From: STC-54 sp964504665
GTDB taxonomy: Bacteria; Patescibacteriota; Microgenomatia; Daviesbacterales; UBA10151
Direction of reading: 5' to 3'
NCBI GenBank assembly: GCA_964504665.1
Contig: CAZDEH010000027.1
Span: forward strand, 1-11,923
DNA: 11,923 nt
Below, piece after piece: positions 1-5,468 of this stretch (position 1 is its first letter; each line of letters starts with the position of its first letter). The position numbers and the translations under genes are program-made. Under the pieces are notes generated by a model that made no database searches, was not told the DNA's origin, and saw nothing but the letters and a program-made list of their open reading frames with translations.

Positions 1-51
1 TTAATTGAGGCAATGACTAACCGTTCGTTCGGATTCTCTCATGATGCATAA
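1..51 (+). pseudogene. 3' end of a gene cut by the window edge, possibly tnpB of an IS200/IS605 element
   Basis: Frame 1 is open from the first base and ends with TAA at 49-51, giving the tail LIEAMTNRSFGFSHDA. Sixteen residues are too few to identify a family. The reason to suspect a TnpB/OrfB-type gene is what follows: within 12 bases of the stop comes a CTAAAG-centred hairpin typical of the ends of IS200/IS605 elements, and tnpB normally ends right next to such an end. It could also be a chance open frame. Whether the gene is intact upstream cannot be seen. Confidence 0.35.
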
Positions 52-59
52 CGTATGAA

Positions 60-113
60 ATACCACAACTAAAGCCGTGGCATCCTCAGGCTACGCCTTC
101 GGCGAGTTCTAAT
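60..113 (+). mobile_element. Right-end-like sequence of an IS200/IS605 element
   Basis: Positions 63-80 read CCACAACTAAAGCCGTGG. Read as minus-strand RNA this is CCACGG-CUUUAG-UUGUGG, a six-pair stem with two G-U pairs, closely resembling the CCACGGCTTTAGCCGTGG hairpins of IS200/IS605 ends (recalled, not searched). A second short stem, CGCC-TTC-GGCG, follows at 94-104. The tail CCTTCGG(C/T)GAGTTCTAAT at 96-113 recurs at 7130-7147. The element end overlaps the stop codon of the C39-like gene (109-111), so that stop may be supplied by the insertion. The exact boundary is not known. Confidence 0.45.
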
Positions 114-633
114 AAGTTATATATACTGCAATGATTTGTCTAATAATCATATCTTCCCATTTTTCTATATGATCTGAAGAAAAATCAAACCAAACCCTGA
201 AAAAATCTTCACGTCTGATTTTCCTAACTCTACCCACCTCCGGATCCTGCAAATAAATATACCCAATATCAAGTCCCACAACTACCGAGTTATGCCCATC
301 TGCCACCTCATCCTCATCATAATCATATCTGCCTCTGGAAAACCAATTCACAATAACCGGAATATCTTTTCCCAACCAGTGTTGAATATCCTTAAAAGTA
401 GCAAAATCTTTAATTTCAACTTTAAACCCAAAATTTTCTGCCACCATTCTCATATCCTGACTGGAAATACCCAACTCATCATTTTTGTTTGTTAACTGGG
501 CTAATTCATGCTCTGATTTATTAACCCCATAATAATCTAGGATCATCTTGAGGCAAGCAGGACCACAAAAACTACCATGAAGAGTTTCCTGGAATGGTTT
601 GACAGGCAGCATTGTTATAGTTTTGTTCGACAT
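109..633 (-). CDS. C39-like (papain-fold) cysteine peptidase
   Basis: The 174-aa product has the layout of a C39-family peptidase domain and little else. Gln15 is the probable oxyanion residue, Cys23 in GSFCGPACLKMIL the nucleophile, His114 in DGHNSVVVG the base, and Asp130 in LQDPEVG the third triad member. C39 domains usually cleave double-glycine leaders and sit on ABC exporters. Here there is no signal peptide, membrane segment or ATPase, so it looks like a free-standing cytosolic C39_2-type protein of unknown substrate. Its start overlaps the methyltransferase stop by 19 bases, and GGAAAA lies just before the ATG, so it is the last gene of the antitoxin-toxin-methyltransferase operon. 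The stop lies in the IS-like end, and the last codons may have been altered by that insertion. Confidence 0.8.
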   Translation of the reverse strand: MSNKTITMLPVKPFQETLHGSFCGPACLKMILDYYGVNKSEHELAQLTNKNDELGISSQDMRMVAENFGFKVEIKDFATFKDIQHWLGKDIPVIVNWFSRGRYDYDEDEVADGHNSVVVGLDIGYIYLQDPEVGRVRKIRREDFFRVWFDFSSDHIEKWEDMIIRQIIAVYITY

Positions 634-1175
634 TTTTCCATTACTTTATACAACACAATTCCCAAAGAAACCATGACATTAAGTGAAGTATTTACTCCAA
701 ACATAGGCAGTTCTACTACTCCATCACACATCTTTAATACCTCTTTGGACACTCCATCACTCTCATGCCCTACTACCAAAGCTATTGGTAGCTTATAATC
801 AAACTTATCATAAGGAACTGATTTTTTGCTCTGTTCTATCGTCACAATCTGCACATCTGGCGACTGATGTCTGATAGCTGACAGCGCTTCCAGCGCAGTT
901 TCTTTATATTCCCACTCCACTATCTCCATAGTGTTAATGGAAGCTTTTTTGATTCTATGATTGGGAGGTGTTACTGATCCTCCACAAAGATAAACTTTTT
1001 TAGCGTTCACCGCATCAGCTAACCTAAAGATACTACCTATATTATAGGTATCCAAAACATTATCCAGTATTAGATAAATTGCATTCCGTCTACTGTCTTC
1101 CGTCTTCCGTAATTGCTGCAGTCCGTAGTCGGAAGTCGGTAGATCTTTTCTTAATTGCTTAGCATTTAATTTCAT
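615..1175 (-). CDS. SpoU/TrmH-family RNA 2'-O-methyltransferase
   Basis: The 186-aa product carries the three SPOUT/SpoU motifs. Motif 1 is N39...N45-I-G-S-I-F-R51, motif 2 is VVGHESDGVS (Gly136, Glu138, Gly141), and motif 3 is ELPMFGVNTSLNVMVSLG (Ser164, Asn166). Such enzymes form a knotted dimer and methylate a ribose 2'-OH in tRNA or rRNA using S-adenosylmethionine. The protein lacks the N-terminal L30e-like extension of RlmB/TsnR types, and the exact target nucleotide cannot be told. The start is supported by AAAGGAA at 1184-1190, 8 bases from the ATG. It lies 18 bases after the toxin stop and shares the TA operon. Residues about 11-31 are encoded by short tandem repeats, and the first 170 bases are duplicated at 1867-2030. 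Confidence 0.88.
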   Translation of the reverse strand: MKLNAKQLRKDLPTSDYGLQQLRKTEDSRRNAIYLILDNVLDTYNIGSIFRLADAVNAKKVYLCGGSVTPPNHRIKKASINTMEIVEWEYKETALEALSAIRHQSPDVQIVTIEQSKKSVPYDKFDYKLPIALVVGHESDGVSKEVLKMCDGVVELPMFGVNTSLNVMVSLGIVLYKVMEKCRTKL

Positions 1176-1183
1176 GTTAAAAA

Positions 1184-1190
1184 TTCCTTT
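1184..1190 (-). promoter_or_regulatory. Shine-Dalgarno of the methyltransferase gene
   Basis: AAAGGAA on the minus strand lies 8 bases before the ATG at 1173-1175, in the gap after the toxin stop. It is the clearest ribosome binding site in the window. This fits an internal operon gene translated from a leadered message, in contrast to the first genes of the transcription units here, which appear leaderless. Confidence 0.6.
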
Positions 1191-1193
1191 TCC

Positions 1194-1448
1194 TTAACGA
1201 TAAATATCTTTTCTGTGATCAACATCATGAATCACAATAATTTTAGCTTCTACATCAAAAGTTACTCTATAATTCCCTATTCTAAACCTATATTGTCCAA
1301 GATCACTTCTAATTAACACTTCTGCAAAATCTAAGGGGTTGTCTTGCATACAAAAATAATCTAATTTTCCAATAATTCTTATTTGAATATTTTTTGGTAA
1401 TTTTTTAAAATACTTAAGTGAAGTTTTAGTAAATTGGTAATCAAACAT
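1194..1448 (-). CDS. RelE/ParE-superfamily toxin
   Basis: The 84-aa product has the size and pattern of a RelE-type ribosome-dependent mRNA interferase. The N-terminal strand and helix hold FTKTSLKYFKKLP. The core strand QYRFRIGNYRVTFDV carries Arg54, Arg56 and Arg61. The C-terminus DVDHRKDIYR carries His78, Arg79 and Tyr83, the region where RelE-type catalytic residues lie. Its ATG directly abuts the antitoxin stop (TAAATG), so translation is probably coupled. RelE toxins cleave mRNA in the ribosomal A site while ParE homologues poison gyrase. The His-Arg-Lys...Tyr tail favours the RelE/YoeB side, but this is not decided by sequence alone. Confidence 0.85.
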   Translation of the reverse strand: MFDYQFTKTSLKYFKKLPKNIQIRIIGKLDYFCMQDNPLDFAEVLIRSDLGQYRFRIGNYRVTFDVEAKIIVIHDVDHRKDIYR

Positions 1449-1730
1449 TTAATCTATTCCAAGTATTTTTTTCACTTGAGTTGAAGAATAGCGAACTTTA
1501 TCTGCCCTTGATTTGGCAATAATTTTGATGTAGTTTTCAGAAGAAAGCGCCTCCAAATCTTCCAAAAATGATTCCCAAACACGGTTAGGTACAAGCACCC
1601 CCACAGGCTCGTTATTTCTCATCACTCTGATAAATTTTCCATCCTTTTCAGCTTTTTCTAAAATCTTGGTAACTCCGGCTTGAACTTTTTGTACACTGGT
1701 AAAATCTTCATTAGCAATTAGCTGTATCAT
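1449..1730 (-). CDS. Phd/YefM-family antitoxin
   Basis: The 93-aa product has the Phd/YefM layout. The N-terminal DNA-binding half has QKVQAGVTKILEKAEKDGKFIRVMRNNEPVGVL split over residues about 14-46, with the family pattern 'V.RNNEPVGVLVP'. A C-terminal tail would wrap the toxin. It precedes its toxin without any gap, the usual antitoxin-first order. A promoter at 1739-1767 places the transcription start at or one base before the ATG. Antitoxins of this family repress their own promoter together with the toxin. The methyltransferase and C39-like genes downstream probably fall under that control. Confidence 0.82.
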   Translation of the reverse strand: MIQLIANEDFTSVQKVQAGVTKILEKAEKDGKFIRVMRNNEPVGVLVPNRVWESFLEDLEALSSENYIKIIAKSRADKVRYSSTQVKKILGID

Positions 1731-1738
1731 ATATAAGA

Positions 1739-1767
1739 ATTATTACATAATTATTATATCTTGTCAA
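1739..1767 (-). promoter_or_regulatory. Promoter of the antitoxin-toxin-methyltransferase-C39 operon
   Basis: TTGACA (1762-1767) and AATAAT (1739-1744) on the minus strand are 17 bases apart, and 8 bases separate the -10 box from the ATG at 1730. The spacer holds the self-complementary ATAATTAT (1747-1754), a possible antitoxin site. The -35 box lies inside the last codons of the small upstream ORF. A perfect TATAAT at 1753-1758 has no usable -35 partner and leaves 22 bases to the ATG; it was considered second best. Confidence 0.6.
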
Positions 1768-1819
1768 TAAGCTGAGTGGTAATTGAATCAATCTGATCTT
1801 GAAGATACTGCTTTGTCAT
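1754..1819 (-). CDS. 21-codon ORF with its own promoter, probably a truncated gene start
   Basis: An ATG at 1817-1819 opens 21 codons starting MTKQYLQDQIDSITTQ and ending at TAA 1754-1756. It is preceded at 7 bases by a good promoter, the same spacing as the real genes here. The sequence has the Leu/Ile-spaced, Gln/Asp-rich look of the first turns of a coiled coil. It resembles the starts of CPR proteins beginning MTKQYLD... (recollection, not a search). It may be the 5' stub of a gene replaced by the TA cassette, or a leader peptide, since the antitoxin -35 box lies within its last codons. Chance cannot be excluded at this length. Confidence 0.35.
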   Translation of the reverse strand: MTKQYLQDQIDSITTQLIDKI

Positions 1820-1826
1820 GATTGTA

Positions 1827-1855
1827 ATTTTAGCAGAAGGAGGAATTTTTCTCAA
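1827..1855 (-). promoter_or_regulatory. Promoter before the 21-codon ORF
   Basis: TTGAGA (1850-1855) and TAAAAT (1827-1832) on the minus strand are 17 bases apart, each one base off consensus. Seven bases follow before the ATG at 1819, so the RNA would start at or next to the start codon. Transcription from here would also read through into the antitoxin gene. Confidence 0.5.
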
Positions 1856-1866
1856 CAAGACCTAAT

Positions 1867-2030
1867 TTCACCTACATCAACCAGCCTAAAGATACTACCT
1901 ATTATTATAGGTATCCAAGACATTATCCAGTATTAGATAAATGCATTCTGTCTTCCGTAATTGCTGTAGTCTGTAGTCTGTAGTCGGAAGTCGGTAGACC
2001 TTTTCTTAATTGCTTGGCATTTAGTTTCAT
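1867..2030 (-). pseudogene. Decayed copy of the 5' end of the SpoU/TrmH methyltransferase gene
   Basis: These 164 bases align along their whole length with 1006-1175, the first 170 bases of the intact methyltransferase gene, in the same orientation. The match stops exactly at the ATG (2028-2030). The copy begins MKLNAKQLRKGLPTSDY, close to the intact gene. It then differs by single-base indels (the CTATTATTATAGG run; GATAAATGC against GATAAATTGC) and by a changed number of short repeats. Its frame hits a stop after about 35 codons. The catalytic domain is missing, so it cannot be functional. Together with the intact gene it forms direct repeats bracketing the TA pair. Confidence 0.85.
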
Positions 2031-2049
2031 AGTACAGATATTTTAACAC

Positions 2050-2078
2050 TTGACTCAACAAATAAACAGATGTAAGAT
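2050..2078 (+). promoter_or_regulatory. Promoter of the vapBC-type pair, with 7-base tandem repeats
   Basis: TTGACT (2050-2055) and TAAGAT (2073-2078) are 17 bases apart, and 9 bases separate the -10 from the ATG at 2088. The -10 region consists of three 7-base units, AGATGTA, AGATGTA and TGATGTA (2068-2088). The -10 box is created at a repeat junction. Confidence 0.5.
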
Positions 2079-2087
2079 GTATGATGT

Positions 2088-2378
2088 ATGAAAAGAACTC
2101 AATTAAATTTAGATGAAAAAACCTATTTTCAACTGGCAAGTTATGCCAGAAGGAAACATACTTCTCTCTCTAAAGCTGCAAGAGATTTATTATCTAAACA
2201 AATTGATAAAGAATATCCTTCTGCAAAAGAAGCATTACTAGGTCTTGTTGAACTTGGTAAAAAATATGCAGGCAGTTGGAAAGGACCTCATGATCTTTCT
2301 ACCAATCATGATTACTACTTGTATGCAGAACCCTATTTAACACCTGCAGAAAAAAAACTTAGAAAAAAGAAAAGATGA
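2088..2378 (+). CDS. Ribbon-helix-helix antitoxin (VapB-like)
   Basis: The 96-aa product begins with an RHH/MetJ-Arc-type fold: the strand RTQLNLDEKTYFQLA, then helices through TSLSKAARDLLSKQI (residues 3-39). Two such ribbons pair to bind the operator. The rest is a charged linker and tail ending KKLRKKKR that would hold the toxin. The stop overlaps the toxin start by ATGA (2375-2378), the classic coupled antitoxin-first arrangement. The start is chosen because the promoter at 2050-2078 points to it. The family assignment rests on the N-terminal pattern and the PIN-domain partner. Confidence 0.8.
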   Translation: MKRTQLNLDEKTYFQLASYARRKHTSLSKAARDLLSKQIDKEYPSAKEALLGLVELGKKYAGSWKGPHDLSTNHDYYLYAEPYLTPAEKKLRKKKR

Positions 2379-2773
2379 CAATTTTTGCTGACGCTTCAGC
2401 TCTTATTTCCCTATTTGACGGAAAAGACGCTAACCACTCAAAAGCCCAAGCTCTGTCTACCCGTTTAAACCAAAAAGGTACTGCTACCATTACTTCTAAT
2501 TTTGTGTTTGCTGAAATAGTCACTATACTCAGCCAAAAAATAGGCAAAGAAACATCAAACCAAATTGGTGCTTACCTAAAAAAAGCTTTCAGTATCATTA
2601 GACTCTCAGAAGAAAATGAAAACTTAGCCTGGGAGATTTTTAAAAAACAAAATTCTAAAAATGTAAGTTTTACTGATTGCACTTGCTTTGCTTTATATAA
2701 ACAGGGAGCCTTTGATAAAGCTTTTGCTTTTGATACTGATTTTAAGACTAATAAGATTCCTACCTTACGATAG
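2375..2773 (+). CDS. PIN-domain ribonuclease toxin (VapC-like)
   Basis: The 132-aa product is a complete PIN domain. The acidic residues expected to bind Mg2+/Mn2+ are all visible: Asp6 in IFADASALI, Glu47 in NFVFAEIV, Asp101 in VSFTDCTCFAL, and Asp120 (or Asp122) in FAFDTDF. VapC toxins cleave tRNA or rRNA at single sites. The target cannot be predicted here. Coupled by ATGA to the RHH antitoxin. The nearest relatives in pattern are the 'F(T/V)DC.SFA.M...G...AFTFD.HF' group of VapC proteins. It ends with TAG 40 bases before the next gene. Confidence 0.87.
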   Translation: MTIFADASALISLFDGKDANHSKAQALSTRLNQKGTATITSNFVFAEIVTILSQKIGKETSNQIGAYLKKAFSIIRLSEENENLAWEIFKKQNSKNVSFTDCTCFALYKQGAFDKAFAFDTDFKTNKIPTLR

Positions 2774-2806
2774 ATATTGCAAATATAATTTAAATAAGTA
2801 TATGAT
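2774..2806 (+). promoter_or_regulatory. Promoter of the two-gene membrane/secreted protein operon
   Basis: TTGCAA (2777-2782) and TATGAT (2801-2806) are 18 bases apart, and 6 bases separate the -10 from the ATG at 2813. The -35 lies in a dyad, ATATT-GCA-AATAT (2774-2786). The same TTGCAA -35 variant serves the other large secreted protein at 8893. Confidence 0.5.
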
Positions 2807-2812
2807 AGGGTT

Positions 2813-3451
2813 ATGGATCCTAACTTGCCCACTACTCCTTCAAATACTGTAGGCAGTAAAAAGATGTTGCTGAGAATTGGTCTTTTAATATTAGTTATTG
2901 TATTAATAGTTACCGGCTTACTGTTAGTTAAGAAACTACCTCTTTTCCAAAATAAACCATCACCTTCAGGTACTACCCCTGCAAAAACTGATCAAAAATT
3001 AGTTTTTGCTCCCCCGCTGATTGATCCTAAAGATATTAAAATTTCCACTGCTTTAACTTTGACCTGTCCAGTTACCCTTACTCTTTGCCAATCAGCTGCT
3101 AATTTTAAAAATAACAATTTAATACTAAGTTTTTCTAAAAGTACCCCCCTTAAAGCTGCTTTCAAGGGAGAAGTAGAAACTATCAGTTCAGCTCACCCTA
3201 ACCCAGATGGAACTGTGGAAAATTTTCTAAAAAGCATTTTAATCAGCAAAGAACGGGGCCTTATTGCTTACTATTCTTTTAAAGGCACCCCGGGCAAAAA
3301 AGGTTTAGTAGAGGCTGGGGAGGTGATTGCCAGTAGCAGCGCTGAGCCAATCAAGTTTGAAAATAATAAATCCTTAATTTTGGAAATCCAGCAGATAGAA
3401 GCTACCCAGACAGCCCAGATAAAATTAAACCCTAAACTTTTTAAACCATGA
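2813..3451 (+). CDS. Membrane-anchored protein with a degenerate LytM/M23-like domain
   Basis: The 212-aa product has a short cytoplasmic N-terminus, one transmembrane helix (residues about 19-39), a Pro/Ser/Thr-rich linker and an external domain. From about residue 110 the order of short motifs follows the M23 (LytM) fold: TPLKAAFKGEVETI, then LISKERGLIAYYSFKG, then GLVEAGEVIASSS, then SLILEIQQI. The metal ligands of active M23 peptidases (HxxxD and HxH) are absent, so it would be a non-catalytic member, perhaps a cell-wall or partner-binding module. This is fold reading by eye and needs profile comparison. Its stop overlaps the next gene by ATGA, pointing to joint synthesis with that secreted protein. 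No Shine-Dalgarno; probably a leaderless start. Confidence 0.7.
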   Translation: MDPNLPTTPSNTVGSKKMLLRIGLLILVIVLIVTGLLLVKKLPLFQNKPSPSGTTPAKTDQKLVFAPPLIDPKDIKISTALTLTCPVTLTLCQSAANFKNNNLILSFSKSTPLKAAFKGEVETISSAHPNPDGTVENFLKSILISKERGLIAYYSFKGTPGKKGLVEAGEVIASSSAEPIKFENNKSLILEIQQIEATQTAQIKLNPKLFKP

Positions 3452-5463
3452 AAAAAATACTACATATAATTATAGTAGCAACCTTACTGGGTATTGGCGG
3501 TATATTATTGCCTAATTTTTCAGAAGCACAAGCAGTTGGATGCCCTACAGCTCTATATAAATATAATAGCAGTAACGGCACAAACTACTTAAGTGATTAT
3601 GCCAGTTGTGCTACCCAAACTAATATTAATAATAGACCGGCTGTTTATCCTCACCCTGACCCTATAGGCAGTGAAGGAAGGTGCAATGTCAATACAACTA
3701 ACGGTGGGTCTTGCTGGACTCAAAAAGATACAGCCAACACCTGTAATTACTATATATATAAATATGTTTGCTCAGGAAATCGAACCTCTTGTCCTATTGA
3801 TGGTGCTACTCCGGTTGCAATTTACAATAATTGCTCAGGTTCATCAGTACCAATTTCGATGAATCCTTCCGCCGAAGGTGCGGATAAGACAGTTCAGATG
3901 GTCATTGTAAACAGAGAATATTATGATGCCTGTCTTGCCCCGGGTCATGGGAATTCAGGTGAATATTGTGCAGGTACCACAGGTACAGGGGCTCCTAATA
4001 ATGTAGGTGCTTTTGCTGATTCTCTAGTCTGGTATACAGGTGCAACAGTTACTAGTAGCGAAGCCACTGGGAGAATAATTGGCCGTAATAATAATCCTAT
4101 AAGCGGAGTTAGAGTCTTTCTTAAAAATAGTAAAAGTACTCTGGATCCTGATCCTTCTGCCTGTCCTAGCAGTGAGCCGCCTGGTGGGGTATGTTATTCA
4201 ACTGTTACTGATGCCAATGGTAATTATTTCTTTTCGGCAGCAGAAACACAAAACATAATCACTGATAACGAGATGAGTTGCGGCTTACAGGAGTTTGCAG
4301 TCAGATTAAAAAGATCAGATCTAACTGCAAAGGGATACGTTGATCAAAAAATTAACATAGTAAATCCATCCAACCCTCCCCTTGCCTTTGAGTGTGATCC
4401 AGTTGACTCATGTGATAGCTGCGCCGGTACTACCCTTACTAACGAAAGTAGATCTACTTATGAAAGGCAGCGGATGCAAAATCGCAGCTGTGCCACCACT
4501 GGTGGATGTAACTTCATTGTTACCAAGAATCAGGATGCCCTTTGTTATTCCTATTCTGTCCCCAGCACTATGATTGCCGGACAACCTTATACTACATCTT
4601 TCACTATGAAAAATACCGGGACTACTACCTGGAGGTCAGCAAATTCTTACAATTTTGGCTCTCAGGATCCTCAAGATAATACTAATTGGGGAGGTTTTAA
4701 CAGAGTTAGCTTACCCTCTGATACCCCACCAGGAAGTTTGGCTTCCCGGACCTTTAACTCATGGGCTCCCACCACTGCCGGGACCTACAACTGGAGTTGG
4801 CAAATGGTCCAGGATGGAGTGGAATGGTTTGGGGATAAATGTGGTCCAAAAGTTGTTACTGTTACTGCTCCCACCCCTACTCCAGTCCCCCCCACTTTAG
4901 GTGCTTTAAAAATAAATGCTAACACTACTGACAGTCCTCCGGGACAAGCTTCTGGTACTTATACCAAAAGCGGTTTAAGATCAGATGAAACACCAGCTGG
5001 GCTAAATTACTATAACTCCTTAACTATCTCTCAGAATGCTACAGGTAGTAATATTGCTCTGGTGGGAGCTGCTTTTACCAATAATGCCTCTGCTCCAATT
5101 ACTTGTACTGCTGTTACTGGTCAGAACTGTCTGAGTAGTTTAATAAATAGTGCTTACTCAAATAAAGGGTTTATTGTAATCTATTCAGTTCCTGATCAAA
5201 CAGTTGTAGGTAAACATTTTCTACCGGATAGCCATTATATGTATTTTAATAATAAATGGTATGGGCCTCTAACCACTTCTTATATACCAACAGATGGTAA
5301 CGAAATTTTAATAAAAAGAAGTGGAACTACAGTTCCTCCGTCAAATGCCAAATTTGATGTTACTTTAAAGAAAAGTTTGGGTTCTAGCACTTGGGGAACT
5401 TATGGATATGTGATGAATAGCTCCGGAGTAGAAAGCAGTGTTGCAAAAACACCTTCACAATAA
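3448..5463 (+). CDS. Large secreted multidomain protein with carboxypeptidase-regulatory-like and NBR1-like Ig domains
   Basis: The 671-aa product starts with a Sec signal peptide, likely cut after EAQA (residue 29). Residues about 30-200 are a Cys/Asn-rich region of unknown fold. Residues 207-300 match a carboxypeptidase-regulatory-like beta-sandwich (TGRIIGRNNNPISGVRVFL ... VTDANGNYFF). Residues 316-368 are Cys-rich (CDPVDSCDSCAG...). Residues 368-474 resemble the Ig-like domain of NBR1 (AGQPYTTSFTMKNTGTTTW). A TPTPVPPT linker then leads to a C-terminal domain of unknown type. There is no sortase motif, membrane anchor or catalytic motif, so it is probably surface-associated through its operon partner or the wall. 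Many Cys suggest disulfides. Start coupled by ATGA to the upstream gene; no Shine-Dalgarno. Confidence 0.75.
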   Translation: MKKILHIIIVATLLGIGGILLPNFSEAQAVGCPTALYKYNSSNGTNYLSDYASCATQTNINNRPAVYPHPDPIGSEGRCNVNTTNGGSCWTQKDTANTCNYYIYKYVCSGNRTSCPIDGATPVAIYNNCSGSSVPISMNPSAEGADKTVQMVIVNREYYDACLAPGHGNSGEYCAGTTGTGAPNNVGAFADSLVWYTGATVTSSEATGRIIGRNNNPISGVRVFLKNSKSTLDPDPSACPSSEPPGGVCYSTVTDANGNYFFSAAETQNIITDNEMSCGLQEFAVRLKRSDLTAKGYVDQKINIVNPSNPPLAFECDPVDSCDSCAGTTLTNESRSTYERQRMQNRSCATTGGCNFIVTKNQDALCYSYSVPSTMIAGQPYTTSFTMKNTGTTTWRSANSYNFGSQDPQDNTNWGGFNRVSLPSDTPPGSLASRTFNSWAPTTAGTYNWSWQMVQDGVEWFGDKCGPKVVTVTAPTPTPVPPTLGALKINANTTDSPPGQASGTYTKSGLRSDETPAGLNYYNSLTISQNATGSNIALVGAAFTNNASAPITCTAVTGQNCLSSLINSAYSNKGFIVIYSVPDQTVVGKHFLPDSHYMYFNNKWYGPLTTSYIPTDGNEILIKRSGTTVPPSNAKFDVTLKKSLGSSTWGTYGYVMNSSGVESSVAKTPSQ

Positions 5464-5468
5464 ACCTC

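Noticed and set aside
1090..1160. Short repeats as a CRISPR-like array.
   Set aside because: Units are 7-8 bases with no spacers and lie inside a coding region; no cas genes are present.
1753..1758. Perfect TATAAT (minus strand) as the -10 of the antitoxin operon.
   Set aside because: Its only nearby -35 candidate, TTGACA at 1762-1767, is 3 bases away. AATAAT at 1739-1744 has the right spacing to that TTGACA and the right distance to the ATG.
1933..2139. 68-codon open frame on the minus strand over the pseudogene.
   Set aside because: It runs in a different frame from the recognisable methyltransferase fragment, crosses the vapB-type promoter and its first codons, and has no family features.
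3865..3890. TCCGC...GCGGA with a CCGAAGG core inside the 671-aa gene, similar to the IS-end repeat wording.
   Set aside because: The match is only a few bases, it keeps the reading frame, and no flanking homology to 84-113 or 7118-7147 is seen.
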